From Isoetes taiwanensis (Eukaryota; Streptophyta; Lycopodiopsida; Isoetales; Isoetaceae), in the NCBI GenBank assembly GCA_021234155.1, contig JAJEKV010000035.1, forward strand, positions 186,001-250,000: DNA of 64,000 nt. The letters are read 5' to 3'. The notes under the pieces are model-generated. The model made no database searches. It worked only from the letters and a program-made list of their open reading frames with translations, and was not told the origin of the DNA. Positions 25,666 through 37,119 of the stretch are shown piece after piece (within the stretch, counting starts at the first letter, position 1; each line of letters starts with the position of its first letter). A program made the position numbers and the translations under genes.

Positions 25666-25974
25666 TTGGTAATGAGTATACTTGTTCATTCATTTATAAA
25701 CTTGCGGATCTTATATGAAGTTTCAAGGCCGTGTCCAAAACCCTTAGCAGATAATCTATATGAAGAGGTCAGCAGACCATATATGAAGTTGTATGTGATC
25801 ATGCACGAGAGAATATGGCAAATCAAAGAAGCTCTTCTTGCGACTTTTGCATGGATCAGTAGTCTGGGCATGCCTTGTGTAGATTGTATCGCGGGAGGAG
25901 CAACTGGTGGTGAGCCATATGTTTGCGTTGCTACAGTCATGACTGAAGTGGCTGGCAAGCTTGATTTAGTATGA
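25666..25974 (+). CDS. Unassigned 102-residue ORF
   Basis: The frame runs from ATG at 25666 to TGA. Its second half (EALLATFAWISSLGMPCVDC and a following Gly-rich GGATGGEPYV) looks more protein-like than its first half, which contains an internal repeat (EVSRPCPK / EVSRPYMK). I recognise no family. It may be a fragment of a captured host gene, as its neighbour at 26.8 kb clearly is, or a chance frame. Confidence 0.22.
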   Translation: MVMSILVHSFINLRILYEVSRPCPKPLADNLYEEVSRPYMKLYVIMHERIWQIKEALLATFAWISSLGMPCVDCIAGGATGGEPYVCVATVMTEVAGKLDLV

Positions 25975-26059
25975 AAGTATGCAAGTGAAGCTCAATGGTG
26001 CACAAGTCTGGTTTATTAAAGTGGATAGATAAACAAGGATGGAGAGAAATCTAAGTGGA

Positions 26060-26610
26060 TAGATAAACAAGGATAGATAAAATACATAAGTAATGAAACA
26101 AATCTAAGTTGCTAATAATATTAACTTAAAAAAAAGGACACGTCGTTTGGAACCGAAACATCGTTATAAACGTCGTTCAACGAAAATTACAGACGTCGTA
26201 TAAAAAAAGATTGCTAATAATAATAACTTAATTAAAAAAAAGGGACACGTCGTTATAAACCAAAACGTCGTCAAATGAAAGCATAGGGCGGGCTCTAGAA
26301 TAGGTATAGCTTAACTGTCCAAATCCGGTACTGACAACAAATTAATTGCCGTGGCGGTCACATTCGTATGGACTCATTATGGAGTGTACGAAATTGAATA
26401 TCTCGAACTCGAAATTCAAGGTGAGTAGGATATGTTATATTAAGGTGATTTATTTCTTTGAAGGATCTATCTTGTGCCACCACAATATAGATAAAAAACA
26501 TAAGTAATAAAACAAATAGATCTAAGTTGGTAACTTAATAAAAAAATAAAAAAGACACGTCGGTATACACATTGGCGTCGTTATAAACGTCGTTTAACGA
26601 CTATTACAGA
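26060..26610. repeat. Internal block of CACTA-type ACGTCGTT motifs in a repeated ~110-bp unit
   Basis: Three copies of a unit reading roughly AATCTAAGTTGCTAA, an A-rich run, then GGACACGTCG and ACGTCGTTTAACGAC appear at about 26100-26205, 26205-26275 and 26490-26608. The same unit recurs at 31310-31530. The ACGTCGTT core is the same as in the subterminal block at the element's right end. The spacing suggests internal duplication of a subterminal region, or the remains of a nested element. Confidence 0.75.
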
Positions 26611-26639
26611 ATGCTCATTCGTCATTCCCGCAAATACGG

Positions 26640-26777
26640 CCCACCTCTTTTCTCTGCTCTGTTTATGCAGATCGAATATTGTAGCTCCGATCCATCGGTG
26701 AAAAGCTGTTTTTAATCATCTAAGTTCGTCGAAAGATAAAAAATTTGAGTTTGATTTCTACATTTTCTATCACAAAA
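26640..26777 (+). other. Probable captured 5' UTR of the NAT exon
   Basis: This non-coding stretch begins right after a motif block and leads into the ATG at 26778 through a T/A-rich leader ending in CACAAAA. A pyrimidine-rich start (CCACCTCTTTTCTCTGCTC) resembles a plant transcription-start region. It appears to have been captured together with the first exon. Confidence 0.4.
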
Positions 26778-26871
26778 ATGTCTGGAGGTGGAGGCAAACC
26801 GGACTTTCAACATCCTGTTCAAGAGCAGCTTCCTGAGTTAGATTACTGCATAAATGACAGCCCTCCACTGG
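26778..26871 (+). pseudogene. First exon of a nucleobase-ascorbate transporter (NAT), isolated
   Basis: From ATG the reading is MSGGGGKPDFQHPVQEQLPE and then LDYCINDSPPL. It ends at a splice donor, CTGG/GTAACA at 26871/26872. Plant NAT proteins (membrane xanthine/uric-acid-type permeases) start with a Gly-rich tail followed by HPvKeQLP, sYCI.SPPPWPE, and have an intron at about this place. No second exon with the expected transmembrane segments follows before 31 kb. The exon is therefore a stranded 5' gene fragment inside the transposon. It might form chimeric transcripts with downstream element sequence. The family call is fairly confident; function is not expected. Confidence 0.7.
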
Positions 26872-26884
26872 GTAACAATCCTTC

Positions 26885-29800
26885 TTTGTATAATAATTAT
26901 AATTATAACTAGTAATGGTGCCCAGCGTTGCTGGGCATAAGTTTGGCCTGTAAATGTTTTGGCCGCAATTAGAAAAGCTTGCAGTGATAATCTAACTTTT
27001 GTAACTTTTTATTATAAAATAAAAACTTTTGTTTAACATCATGTTAAACAAAACCTAATTCCATGCTAGATAGTATTGCATTCGTATTTTTTCGAGCTTT
27101 GAGTGGGGAGCAAGTCCGAGAGAGGAAAATGTTAAGCTGAGCATGTTTTGAGGTAAGACTATAGTCAAAGCCTATAACTATAGACTATAATCAAAGCTTT
27201 TAATTATAGTCAAAGTCTATAACTCTTTGTGATGACGCTGGACATAAGATGCACATTGTAAATGATGAATTGGAGTCATCATTCTCGATATACATTAAGA
27301 TCATACCTGCCTGCCCAAAAAGTTGTAGTGAGACACTAATGTTGGAATATAATATGTGAATATTACAGATTGTTATGAAGCTGGACACTAACATTATCAA
27401 TATCGTAGTGCTACTACTATTGTAGTATCGTTCTAGCAAAATGTAACATGTCTTACATTGTAATATTATGTCCAACTTTTTCTACCCTTAAACAAAGTTG
27501 GAAACTTGTTAATGATAGAACCAAGTCCCTGTTCCATGCCATTGTGGACTCGTGTTTTGTAATAGCGCATGTCTAAATGCTCAAAAGTCACACTTGACAA
27601 TATCATGCATTTGAACTACATTCTAGGTATTTTGTTGTCTCTAAAGCAATGTACCTACCATAAGTTGCACCAAGTAACACAATTATAAAATCCACTACCA
27701 CAAATTCACACATGCAACAATCTGAGTTAATTGTAATCTCGGCGCCTTGTTCCAATATTTTGGCCCATAATTATAAAATCCACTACCACAGATTCACACA
27801 TGCAACAACTTGAATTAGTTGTAACCTTGGTGCCTTGTCCCAATATTTTGCAACTGGCATTCTACTCTATAGAAACGTGTGCTTAGAAATGCCGGGCACA
27901 TGTAGGTGGAATACAATATAGTACAAATAAAATCATCATCATGAATAATAAATTAATTGGGCATTTATCCTTTGTTTCATTAGTTGTACATGTAGGTGAA
28001 ATGCAATAGTAGTACAAATAAAATCATGTCGCAGAGCAAAGAATTGAAGGGTAGTTTGCATGATTGTAATTGAAGATGAACCATATAATATCATTACAAA
28101 GGGATAAGAGAACAAAACTTGCTTAAGTAGGAACGTCAATGAAAAGTAGGAACATCAAGTTCAAAATTACACTTGCAATATTACCATTGGGCAAGGGTAG
28201 TTGATGTTTCCATAACCATAATTGTGGGAGAAAACATTGTATATCATACATGTCTATATCAGATTGACTGAACGATATCCAACCTATCCAGGAACCTAAG
28301 AATGTTAGGCACAACTCTACAGGTGCATTTAACAACAATATAGATGGTAACACTAATAGTTCAGCTCTTATATTTGCAGTATAGACATTTTAAATAAGAT
28401 ATCTTGGCACAAATACCACTCTAAAATGGTTGGCATCCACAAAAAACTATGATTATTAGTAGACCATAGTTGTGTTTGGAACTACAGAGTTTTGTCAACT
28501 TCATTAATGAAACTGCACATTGGAGCAGCAATTGTCTAGGGTTAGAAGTGGAAAGCTAGTATTACAATTGAAGTTAATGCTTGGACGTCTGGCGGTTGTT
28601 CCAAATTGCCTAGAAAGATGCAATATCTCTCAAAGTTCGCCTAAAATTGGTAAAAAATGTGGAGATTGTGAGGCCTCGTGCCTTTGCTGAAATTCCAAGG
28701 TATGCTTTTCAACATCCTTCTGGAGGGAAGGCAGAAGAAAGCATTTATGAGACAGGGAAGAAATTTTTGGGGATCGGGACAGCCAAAGTTGCCAAGCAAG
28801 AACACGGTGAATTGTATAAACTCATGGACCATCCAAGTAGGAAACCCTCCTTTGTGTTAGATTAGGCCCTTCAATATTACTCCTCTTGACCACATTACCC
28901 AAGCCTTTTCATTTAGTCCATTCTTCTTTTCTTGCACTTGCATCCTTGCAATGTACCCGATCCTGAGACTTCGCGGTGGGTATCAAACCCGGGAGATCCT
29001 AATTTTGGGATCAAATTTGCTCTTTGGAGGTGCGGTGCTTGACAATGTAGGTATAAATTAAGCGGCTATCTTTTAGAACTTGGCTAAAGTTTAGGCGGAA
29101 ATTAGGATTACGGCAATTAATCATGTTTTAGCCAAAGACATATCTACATGTATTCAGCTTCCCAACATACGTCCAATTTCATAAAGTCAACCTTCCTAAA
29201 TTGTATTACTCATGTAACAAATTGACTTTTAGAGACCAAGCTTGGCATTCAAAATCACAAGACAATGGTGACATGTTGACCTTCTTGACACATTTATCTT
29301 TGCGGCACTCTCATAAATAGGGATTGATGTCGATCAGGCTTTTCCTTCTGATATAGTCCCACAGAAGAGCTCTCTGAAGGAGAAGAAAGGCAGATGTCTC
29401 AACCAATCAAAATGGCTTCTTACATGAAGACAGGCCCCAGGAAGCTGGGTGTGGCTAAATCCATGAACAAAATCGCATGTTGATGGCACAACTCATGAGC
29501 TTAACTCTTTAGGAGGCCACATTGAGTGAGCATCATGTTACAGGAATTTAAGATGCCACTTGCAACTTGATGCCTTTCTGGCGGACACAACATATAGCGT
29601 GTGAGAAATGTAAAATATCATACTTTGACATTATAAATATAAGAGCAGATGAAACGTTCGTCTACAAACAATCATATTAATCAATGCTCCTAAAGATGGA
29701 AAGTAAAACCATGAAAATAAAGACAATGCGAAAGCTAAAGCCACATACCCGCAGATATGAAAGCTTGACGCTGCCTAAACCTTGCCATAGGTGAATGCAA

Positions 29801-31300
29801 AGAACCTCAACATCTGGACAACGAAGTACTGGAAATAACTTTTAACTCATTTCCTTCTTATCTCTTGCTCCATCTAGAACTGTGGTAGCATCCTTGGACA
29901 TGGTAATAGGTGTTCTGGCATTAAACTGCAAGTGGCTCAAGATTAAGAGCACCTCCCAACATTTGAGACGCATTTTTTCTATAGACTCCTTGCTTGACTA
30001 ACCTCGAACTTTAATCCAATACCACCTTCAATGACAAAAGTTGACGAACTTGCATTTTGTAGCCACAACATGCAGCCCATGTACACAGATCCACTTTGTG
30101 TTGAATTTGTCTCTGTTTTATGATAGAGCTCAATGCCGGGTTGCTTGAATCTTGAACTTCAGCAGATTCATTGCGGAATGCTGTACATTCTCTGCGGGAC
30201 ATGCCCTATTTGTCGATCTATGAAAAGGTTAGATCTGTAAACCACGGGTAATTGTTTAAAGATTCATAATGCTAGCTAAGATAATTGGACACTTGCCATG
30301 AGAAGATTAGATCGACAACACAAATAATGGAAACTTGCATGCCATTCATAAAAAAATCAATATGCAATAATACCTCGGAATATCTGTTTTTGTTTCAAAA
30401 CTGCTTATGATTTTCGAGTTTTTTAAGAATAGAGTTTGGCTGTTTCGAGGATGTAAGCGGCATTTGGGCCTCATACACATAATGGGATGTCATACTAAAA
30501 TTCCAAATCGGACTTGCGGCATGGCGATAAATGTGCGATTAAACAACATCTTGAAAATGCATCCTTGTACACCGCGTGTTACGATGCATCTCTCGAGAGG
30601 CGGACAAAACTCATTGCACAAAACTTCGGTTGCAAAAGCCATAGCCATAGCCGGATTTGGCTAAGGTTTTGGCTGAGACATTGTTTTATTCAAACATCCT
30701 CTGCCGAATCACTCCGGTTCGTGGCCCTTTGTGAAAAACAACAACGGATAGGCGATGCGAAAGGAACCCTATTGCAAATGCGTGTTCGATGCATCTCTGC
30801 GGGAGGCGCACAAAACGCAGTTGCAAAAGCCATAGCTGCGGGTTTTCGTAATACTACTCGACCCGATCTGAAGACACGGCCTTCTTGCTTGCTAGAAAAA
30901 CCCAGTTCTAAAAGCTCGACATTTGGATCCCATTTGGTTTTCCAACTACTTCTACTGTATCATATTACCTCTAAGACCTGCTACTCAGCCGTGTTTGATG
31001 CAAGAATACCCTACCTTATTTGTAGAAGCATGCCGAGAAGATAGAAGAACGTAGCAGGCAGAGAATAGGGGAAACCCATGACCCGCCTTCAGCTCATACG
31101 CTTCAGAATAGGAGAATAGGCTGTGGCAAGACGCTTCAGGAGGGGCATTACGTCCCGAGCTCTGCACCGTCCAAAGCTCTACACCGTTGAAACCTAAAAA
31201 AAAAAGGATGAGAAGAGAAGAAATCTTGGCCGTGCAATGTCGATGGATCTCAGCCGTCCAAATTAGGGCTGGGTCCAACACTTACACAATAACATTATAA
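26885..31300. other. AT-rich stretch without a recognisable gene
   Basis: I see no intact gene here. A short protein-like frame at 28647-28865 (+) reads EIPRYAFQHPSGGKAEESIY and onward, but I cannot assign it. A near-duplicate of about 60 bp (CTACCACARATTCACACATGCAACAA) occurs at 27694-27730 and 27782-27815. Around 30590-30640 and 30785-30830 a segment with GATGCATCTCTC/TGCG, GAGGCG, CAAAAC and GTTGCAAAAGCCATAGC is repeated. Alternating CTATAACTATAGACTATAATC runs lie at 27165-27225. These look like decayed captured or intergenic DNA. Confidence 0.5.
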
Positions 31301-31309
31301 TATAAGATA

Positions 31310-31570
31310 ATAACTTATAATTATAACTTAATAAAAAAACAAGGCACGTCGTTTAACACAAAGACGTCGTTATGGACGTCGGTCAACGACTATAACAGAC
31401 TATAACAGACTATAACAGACTATAACAAATAGATCTAAGTTGCTAACTTAATTAAAAAAAAAGGACACGTCGGTATACACATTGACGTCGTTATGGACGT
31501 CGTTTAACGACTATTACAGACGTCGTTAAACGACGTTACGACGTCGTTAAACGACGTCTGTAACTTTTTT
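31310..31570. repeat. Second internal block of ACGTCGTT/AACGACGT motifs
   Basis: Two copies of the ~110-bp unit seen at 26.1-26.6 kb are followed by back-to-back GACGTCGTTAAACGACGT palindromes (31520-31555). A four-fold run of ATAACAGACT lies at 31393-31425. The block ends in GTCTGTAACTTTTTTACAG. It resembles the sequence at the right end of the element but lacks a CACTA terminus. Confidence 0.8.
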
Positions 31571-31929
31571 ACAGAAAACAGGGCCGGCTTTTCCGCCGCC
31601 TAGTTTTTTTCTAAGCGGTTGGAGGGCGTTTTTTAGCCGCTGGCGATTTTTTGGCGCGGATCATCCTTATGGGTCCTTTCCAAGCTTCAAGCAAGCATCC
31701 AAAGGTATTTCAATGGATCAATCAACTCTATTTTTGAATTAGGCTTGTTGTTTGATAGATTTAGGGCTTCTTGTTTTTTCTTGTTTGTTTTCAATCCATC
31801 CCATTTCTATCCTCCTCTTCTTTCCATCCTTGTTTTTCTTCAATCCATTTCGCCTCTTCTTAGTATGAATCGAATCCTCCTCCTTCTTCTTCCAATCTTA
31901 TTCCAATCATTGGTTTTTTCCTTCTAATC

Positions 31930-32190
31930 TTCCGTTCTTCCAATCTTCTATTCATTTTCTTCTTCTTCTTCTTCTTCTTCATCACTTTCTCATTCTATTC
32001 AATCTTTCTTTCCTATCTCCCCTTTCTTCTTCTTCTTCTATTTCTTCTTCTTCTATTTCTTCTTCTTCTTCCTCTTCTATTTTTTTTTCCATGGAAGAAG
32101 AGGGGACGTCGTTGAAAGACGAGGCCCATTCTTCCTCTATTTTTTATTACAAGAAGGGGACGTCGTTGAAAGACGAGGCCCCTTCTTTTT
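31930..32190. repeat. CTT/TTC microsatellite and a duplicated ACGTCGTT-bearing segment
   Basis: Long CTT-repeat tracts (31960-32080) are followed by two copies of GGGGACGTCGTTGAAAGACG, starting at about 32101 and 32156. Each carries the subterminal core motif. This places the segment within the CACTA element. Confidence 0.8.
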
Positions 32191-32493
32191 ATGTTCTTCC
32201 TTTTTTTTATTTTTTTATTTTTTTGTTTTTATATGTCAATATATAGTTCTTTTTAATTAACAATGTAAATAGTTTTAATGTCAATGATCTTTTTAACGTG
32301 AATGGTCTTTTTGTTTTTTTTTTTTTTTCTTTATTTATGTAAGTTTTCTAATTATTGAATGCCTTTATTTTTTGCATGTACACTAATAACAAAATCGTTA
32401 AAGCTCTTGGAAATCGTTTTTTAAAGTTCGAAGACATTCTAGGTAAGAATTTGAGTTTGAGTAGGAGAATAAAATTTTAATGTTTTATTTAGG

Positions 32494-32870
32494 TTAAAAA
32501 AACTTGGGGAGACTTGGACAAGGGCATGGTCGGCTCGCCTTGAGTGGAGAAGACTAGGTGTTCGGGTCCAAGCTCACCGCTTACTCTTGTAATTTTATTG
32601 ATTAATGTATTTAGATTAGAAAAATTGGGGAGACTTGGACAAGGGCATGGTCGGCTCCGCCTTGAGTGGAGAAGACTAGGTGTTCCGGGTCCAAGCTCAC
32701 CGTATACTCTTGTAATTTTATTGATTAATGTATTTAGTTTAGAAAAATTGGGGAGACTTGGACAAGGGCATGGTCGGCTCCGCCTTGAGTGGAGAAGACT
32801 AGGTGTTCCGGGTCCAAGCTCACCGCCTACTCTTGTTTATTTTTTATTAATATATCAATAAATAGAAATC
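32494..32870. repeat. Three-copy tandem repeat, period about 122 bp
   Basis: Units share AAAAATTGGGGAGACTTGG, then ACAAGGGCATGGTCGGCTCC, then TGTTCCGGGTCCAAGCTCAC, with starts near 32494, 32616 and 32739. The second and third units keep one frame open (repeat peptide LEKLGRLGQGHGRLRLEWRR), because the period there is 123 bp. I judge this a minisatellite rather than a gene, since the first unit is out of phase and no start context or other exon is seen. Confidence 0.85.
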
Positions 32871-33639
32871 TTTACTGGGATTGGACAAGGGGCGTGGTTT
32901 TTTGAAAAAAATTGCATTATTGATTTTCGGGTTTCTAGTTAAGAATGTTGTTTTTTAAAAATGTTAGGGATGTCAAAGAAACACTGATGTGGAGTGGTTA
33001 AGAGCAAGAAAAAATTTCAATAGTTGGTTTTTAAAAAATAAAATAAAAGGGAAACTAACTCTTAAGAAAGTAGGTAAAGATTCATAATGAAGGTTTGAAA
33101 AAAGTCACAAAGCAAGATTAATGAATCTAAATTGGTTTGTAGGTATGGCCCCGAGTGTGTGAAGACACAAATGATTAGTGAGATTAGGCGTGGTCATAAA
33201 TGAGATATGTGCTAACGAAAGTCCCGACCGAGATGCAAATCGGTCAACGTGTCGACCATTTTGTCGGACATGTGAAAAGGAAGTGCCAATTTGAGTTAGC
33301 ACAAAATGGCCGGTCAAGAAGAAATGTTGACTTCTCTCCTTGACACACATGTAAAGCCAATGATTGGAAACCCCATGGATGAACTGAAGACATGTTTGAA
33401 GCATTCGGTCGCAGCTTAAAAGTCCCAATGCCGAGGCTCGTGTCAAGGAATGGGTAGCTTCATGGAATTGCTCAAAGAAGCGACGTGCAGATCACAAGAA
33501 CATCATTGCGGATCTCAATGCACGTCAGTTGGAGGTAATTAAAAATGCTTTGCATCAGGGGGGAAGCTCTAGTGGGCGCAGGGCCTAGCAAGGCCCACTT
33601 TTCTTTGGAGAATCACATGAACACATCAATCTTTGTTGA

Positions 33640-34707
33640 TCCCATACCCGTAGAGGCCGTGGATGTGATAATGCCTTTATTGAGGAGAAACCAACACATC
33701 GCATGCGTATCAAATCAAGATCAACGGAACACAACACTTCCAAGATGATGAGCTATACGGTGGATGGGTTTTCAAGGGCAAAGATAGGGCGTAGACGATG
33801 AGATGGCTCAAAGATACATACGCTTCAAGAGCCCGCATCCCGCTTTGGCTACATCCATTGGACTTGCATATGAAGTTGCTAGCTCTAGTGGGGATACCAT
33901 AGGGCCAATGGTGATTCTACCTTTCATGAATGGAGAGACACTTGCACACTTGTTTGACTATTTACCTAATAACTTGTCACGTTTTAGAAGATGGTCAAAT
34001 GCAATTGCTAGAACCAAGAAGAACCGACAAACACATAGGCTGAACTTAGGAGCAAAATGCGAGTTGTATATCAAAGATGTTCCGAGATAGCTCTTGCCCT
34101 AGCGAGAAGGTGTCGTTGAGATCCACAAAGGCCACTTCACTCACACAAAGCTTAATTGCAAGAGAGTCAAATTACATTTTGATGATGAGTACCAAAATGT
34201 GTGGGTGGCCATTGGTGATTGGGACAATGCAATTCATTTTTACGCCAAAGAGTCGTCCCTTGTTGAAGTGTCGGTACTTACTTTTCGGATGGACAAGCAA
34301 AATATCCATGGTTAGAGGAAACTGTGTTTGAGAAATCAAAGGATGATGATCGTGTATGGGGACACGAAATTCATGATGTCTATGCATTGGGATATATTTA
34401 TGAGATGCTTCTGGATTTCGTGCAAGCTATGCGACGAATGGAGTGGTTTAATAATAACAACAATGCCCAATGGATTAATCCAACCCATATGTACCAACGA
34501 CGTCTTGACAAGTTGGAGGAGCAAAAAACAAGAATGATGTGCCTACGTGAAGACGTATTCTCATCACGACCCAAAGCTTCTGAAGTTGTTGAAGCCTTAC
34601 AAAGTGTTGGAATATCTTCTACCATGGTTGTGAGACAAAGACGACACATGAAGTGCATGGATGCCTTGGAGATGTCAAAATTGTTGTTGTCACAACTCAA
34701 AGAATGA
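33640..34707 (+). pseudogene. Captured protein-kinase-like domain, decayed
   Basis: Several plus-strand frames in order look like one kinase domain. DDELYGGWVFKGKD (about 33750) is an N-lobe strand with the invariant-lysine position. HPALATSIGLAYE and IGPMVILPFMNGETLAHLFD (33803-34000) match the C-helix/hinge region. AIGDWD (about 34210) stands where DFG is expected. HDVYALGYIYEMLL (34375-34410) matches subdomain IX, and SSRPKASEVVEAL (34560-34600) subdomain XI. The catalytic-loop position reads HTKLNC, without the usual Asp, and there are frame breaks near 33790, 34090 and 34310. The piece is therefore dead or a pseudokinase. It lies on the transposase strand between transposon repeats, so a captured host kinase is the best reading. 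The C-terminal 128-residue frame (34324-34707) is the least damaged part. Confidence 0.55.
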
Positions 34708-34894
34708 ATACAATATTGTATATCTTGCCATGTTTAAGAGTATTAAATTTTTTTAATTAACCAAATATATAGACACTTTTAATTATTCAAATCCCAATGT
34801 TTTGTAATGAACTTCCCATGTTGCTAACATTTACTATGTTATTCATCGCACTCCATATAAATAACTTGCAAGTTTTTGCACATGTCCAGCAACC

Positions 34895-36660
34895 ATGGGA
34901 TGCGGCACGATGGCATATCTATTGTTCGCAACTTTACTTCTCGTGTGGCTTGGTAGCCTTCTTGACAACCCTAAACCCGCAAAGGCCTTTAAAGAGGCGG
35001 TTGGTCGCTTCGGGTTTAGCTCGCCACCACCACCGCCACCTCCACCATTGTCGGATTTGGTATGGATTTTTTTCTAGGATAAAATGTAAGTTAACCATTT
35101 ATTTTAACGTTCTAATGTTTTTAAATGTAGCGTGTAAATGCGGTTCGTCCTTCTTTTCCTATGCATAATGTTCGCCGTCGTGGTTATGGGCGGATCTTCT
35201 TCTCACCACCGCCCGAAGAGATTCGGAAAAGGACCTCGCCTCGGCCGAAAGCAGAAGAAGAAGAGCGGGAACTCCGGATATCAACGAGGCGATAACCACG
35301 AAGATAGGTGGAATGCCTTGCAATTCGGGATGTCGCCTCGAAAATGGAGATTGCGCCCCGGCCGTTGAACAAAGTAGGCGAGGTCCGGGCCCATGACCCT
35401 CCACGTCATAGCTCATACACTCCTTCAGAATTCAATCTTGAAGCCTTCCCCGAGCACGCAGGAGTATGAACCCAAGACGAAAGAGCACCGGCCGGCCGCT
35501 CACGCCGGGGTGGACGCAAATTCCTCTTCAAGCTCTGTTAAAGATCGTGGCACCACCCGCACCACCTCCACGCCGGCATGTCTTTGAATATGAGTGAGTT
35601 CATCTTGAATTATGCCATTTTTGTTCACTAACACATATTCATATGTTAGTCATTATGTTGAGTGTAGTAACAAGAAGGTGCCGCGCCACAAAGACCTTTG
35701 CGGATGGCGACAATTTTTGGAGGATGGCTAATAGTGTCACAAATAGCGTTTGCCATAACGTCCCACAAGGGTGAATGGAACTTCGGGAGCCTATGATGAG
35801 GAAAAAGAGAGGATCAAGGAGCTTTTAGAAGCGTAATATCCCGAGCTCAAGTCGGGAGAGATCTCATGGAGGAGGTTTGTTCAAAGCGGGGTAAACATGT
35901 TAAAGCCACCGGTATTAGGCTCTTTAGTTCTTCATTATAACCTCATTGTACTCATATTTTATTTATATTTTTGCAGAGGTAATCGGAAGAAGCGGTGAAA
36001 GCTCTTGCCAAAGCTACTGAGGTCTCGATAGAGGAAGTGGCACAACCTATCCGGGTTGACTAATGAGGCATTTCAAGTACATCATCTCTCCCATGAGTCG
36101 TTATAATTAGATGACGCCATGTGGACTAAGTCCTTGTATTGCATTGTAGTCTGAGAGTCGTATAATTAGATGACGCCATGTGGACTAAGTCCTTGTATTG
36201 CATTGTAGTGTTTGAAGGCCAACATATTATCAAAGAAAGGGAAGCTAGAACAAAGGCAGTGGGCCGACGCGAGGTACGACGAAGCAAGTGGCAGCCATAG
36301 TGCCAATAAGACTGGGTCTGGCGGTTATGGCTTTCTGGATAAGCTATTTGTAAGTATAAATTTGGTTTATAATGTAGGTTCTCGAGTTGAACACTAACAT
36401 TAGTTTTGGTGCTCATTCTCAATAGAAGTCATTTCTTTGGTCGCCTTTACCGCTAAAGATGAACGCGAAAGGGCCTTCAAAAAGGCAAATATCGCGACCA
36501 TCCAAAGACGCCACATTGCTAGCGTGAACGGGGACGTGTGTATCATTCATTAGATAATTATTTGTGACTACAATGAACTAATTGTTGCGATACAATATAA
36601 TGCGGTAAATGAAGACGCGAACAATGAATGAAGAAGAAGAAGAAGAAGAAGAAGAGAGCA
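34895..36660 (+). pseudogene. Second ORF region of the CACTA element, proline-rich, decayed
   Basis: Broken plus-strand frames suggest one old gene. Its parts are a Pro-run (SPPPPPPPPPL, about 35030), a basic and proline-rich part (MHNVRRRGYGRIFFSPPPEE, about 35163), another Pro-rich end (about 35540-35585), and then helical charged parts around 35790-35830 and 36215-36340 (SKKGKLEQRQWADARYDEAS). The last exon-like piece (36445-36535) contains AKDERERAFKKANIATIQRR. CACTA elements usually encode, besides TNP2, a second DNA-binding protein that recognises subterminal repeats. Position and strand fit that role, but I see no diagnostic motif, so the role is inference. A GAAGAA run (36629-36657) precedes the stop region. 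Confidence 0.35.
36119..36211. repeat. Short tandem duplication, about 54 bp
   Basis: GTCGTATAATTAGATGACGC and the following CATGTGGACTAAGTCCTTGTATTGCATTGTAGT occur twice, at about 36099-36151 and 36155-36209. The duplication lies inside the second decayed ORF region and contributes to its frame loss. Confidence 0.8.
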
Positions 36661-36664
36661 ACAA

Positions 36665-37110
36665 CTAAAGACTCAATATATTTTGTAATGTGCAAATTAC
36701 ATTGTGAAATATATTAAATTTTTTATGCTTTGTTCTTATTATTTGTGATTTTTTTTTGTTATGTTAATTTTATGCTCGATTCTATTTTTTTATTCTTAGA
36801 TTTATTAAACATTTAATTACATATTAAATAATAATGCTTATCTACCATGATACTGAATACTAATATAATTTAATCAATATTTGTTTCTATTTTTCGAATT
36901 TTTAAATTTTTAAATTTTTATTCTCGATTTATTTTGTTCATATTTAATATTTATTAATACTATTAATATTATTGTCAATATTAATATTATTTAATAATAT
37001 TAATAAATATTACTAAATATTTATTTATATTAAATATTTGTTAATATTGAATATGAATATTAATTGTCCTTTAAATAATTGAATAATATTAAATAAATAT
37101 TTTTTTTTTC
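36665..37110. other. Very AT-rich spacer before the subterminal block
   Basis: Almost pure A/T, with runs such as TTTAAATTTTTAAATTTTTA and many ATTAATATTATT-type repeats. I see no gene. It separates the last ORF region from the terminal motif block. Confidence 0.7.
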
Positions 37111-37119
37111 AAAATTCAT

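Noticed and set aside
28970-29020. Possible tRNA/SINE B-box (GGGTATCAAACCCGGGAG)
   Set aside because: No A-box at suitable spacing and no other copy recognised in the window.
32544-32861. A 105-residue repetitive frame (LEKLGRLGQGHGR repeats)
   Set aside because: It is explained by a 122-123-bp minisatellite; the first unit is out of phase and no other exon or start context supports it.
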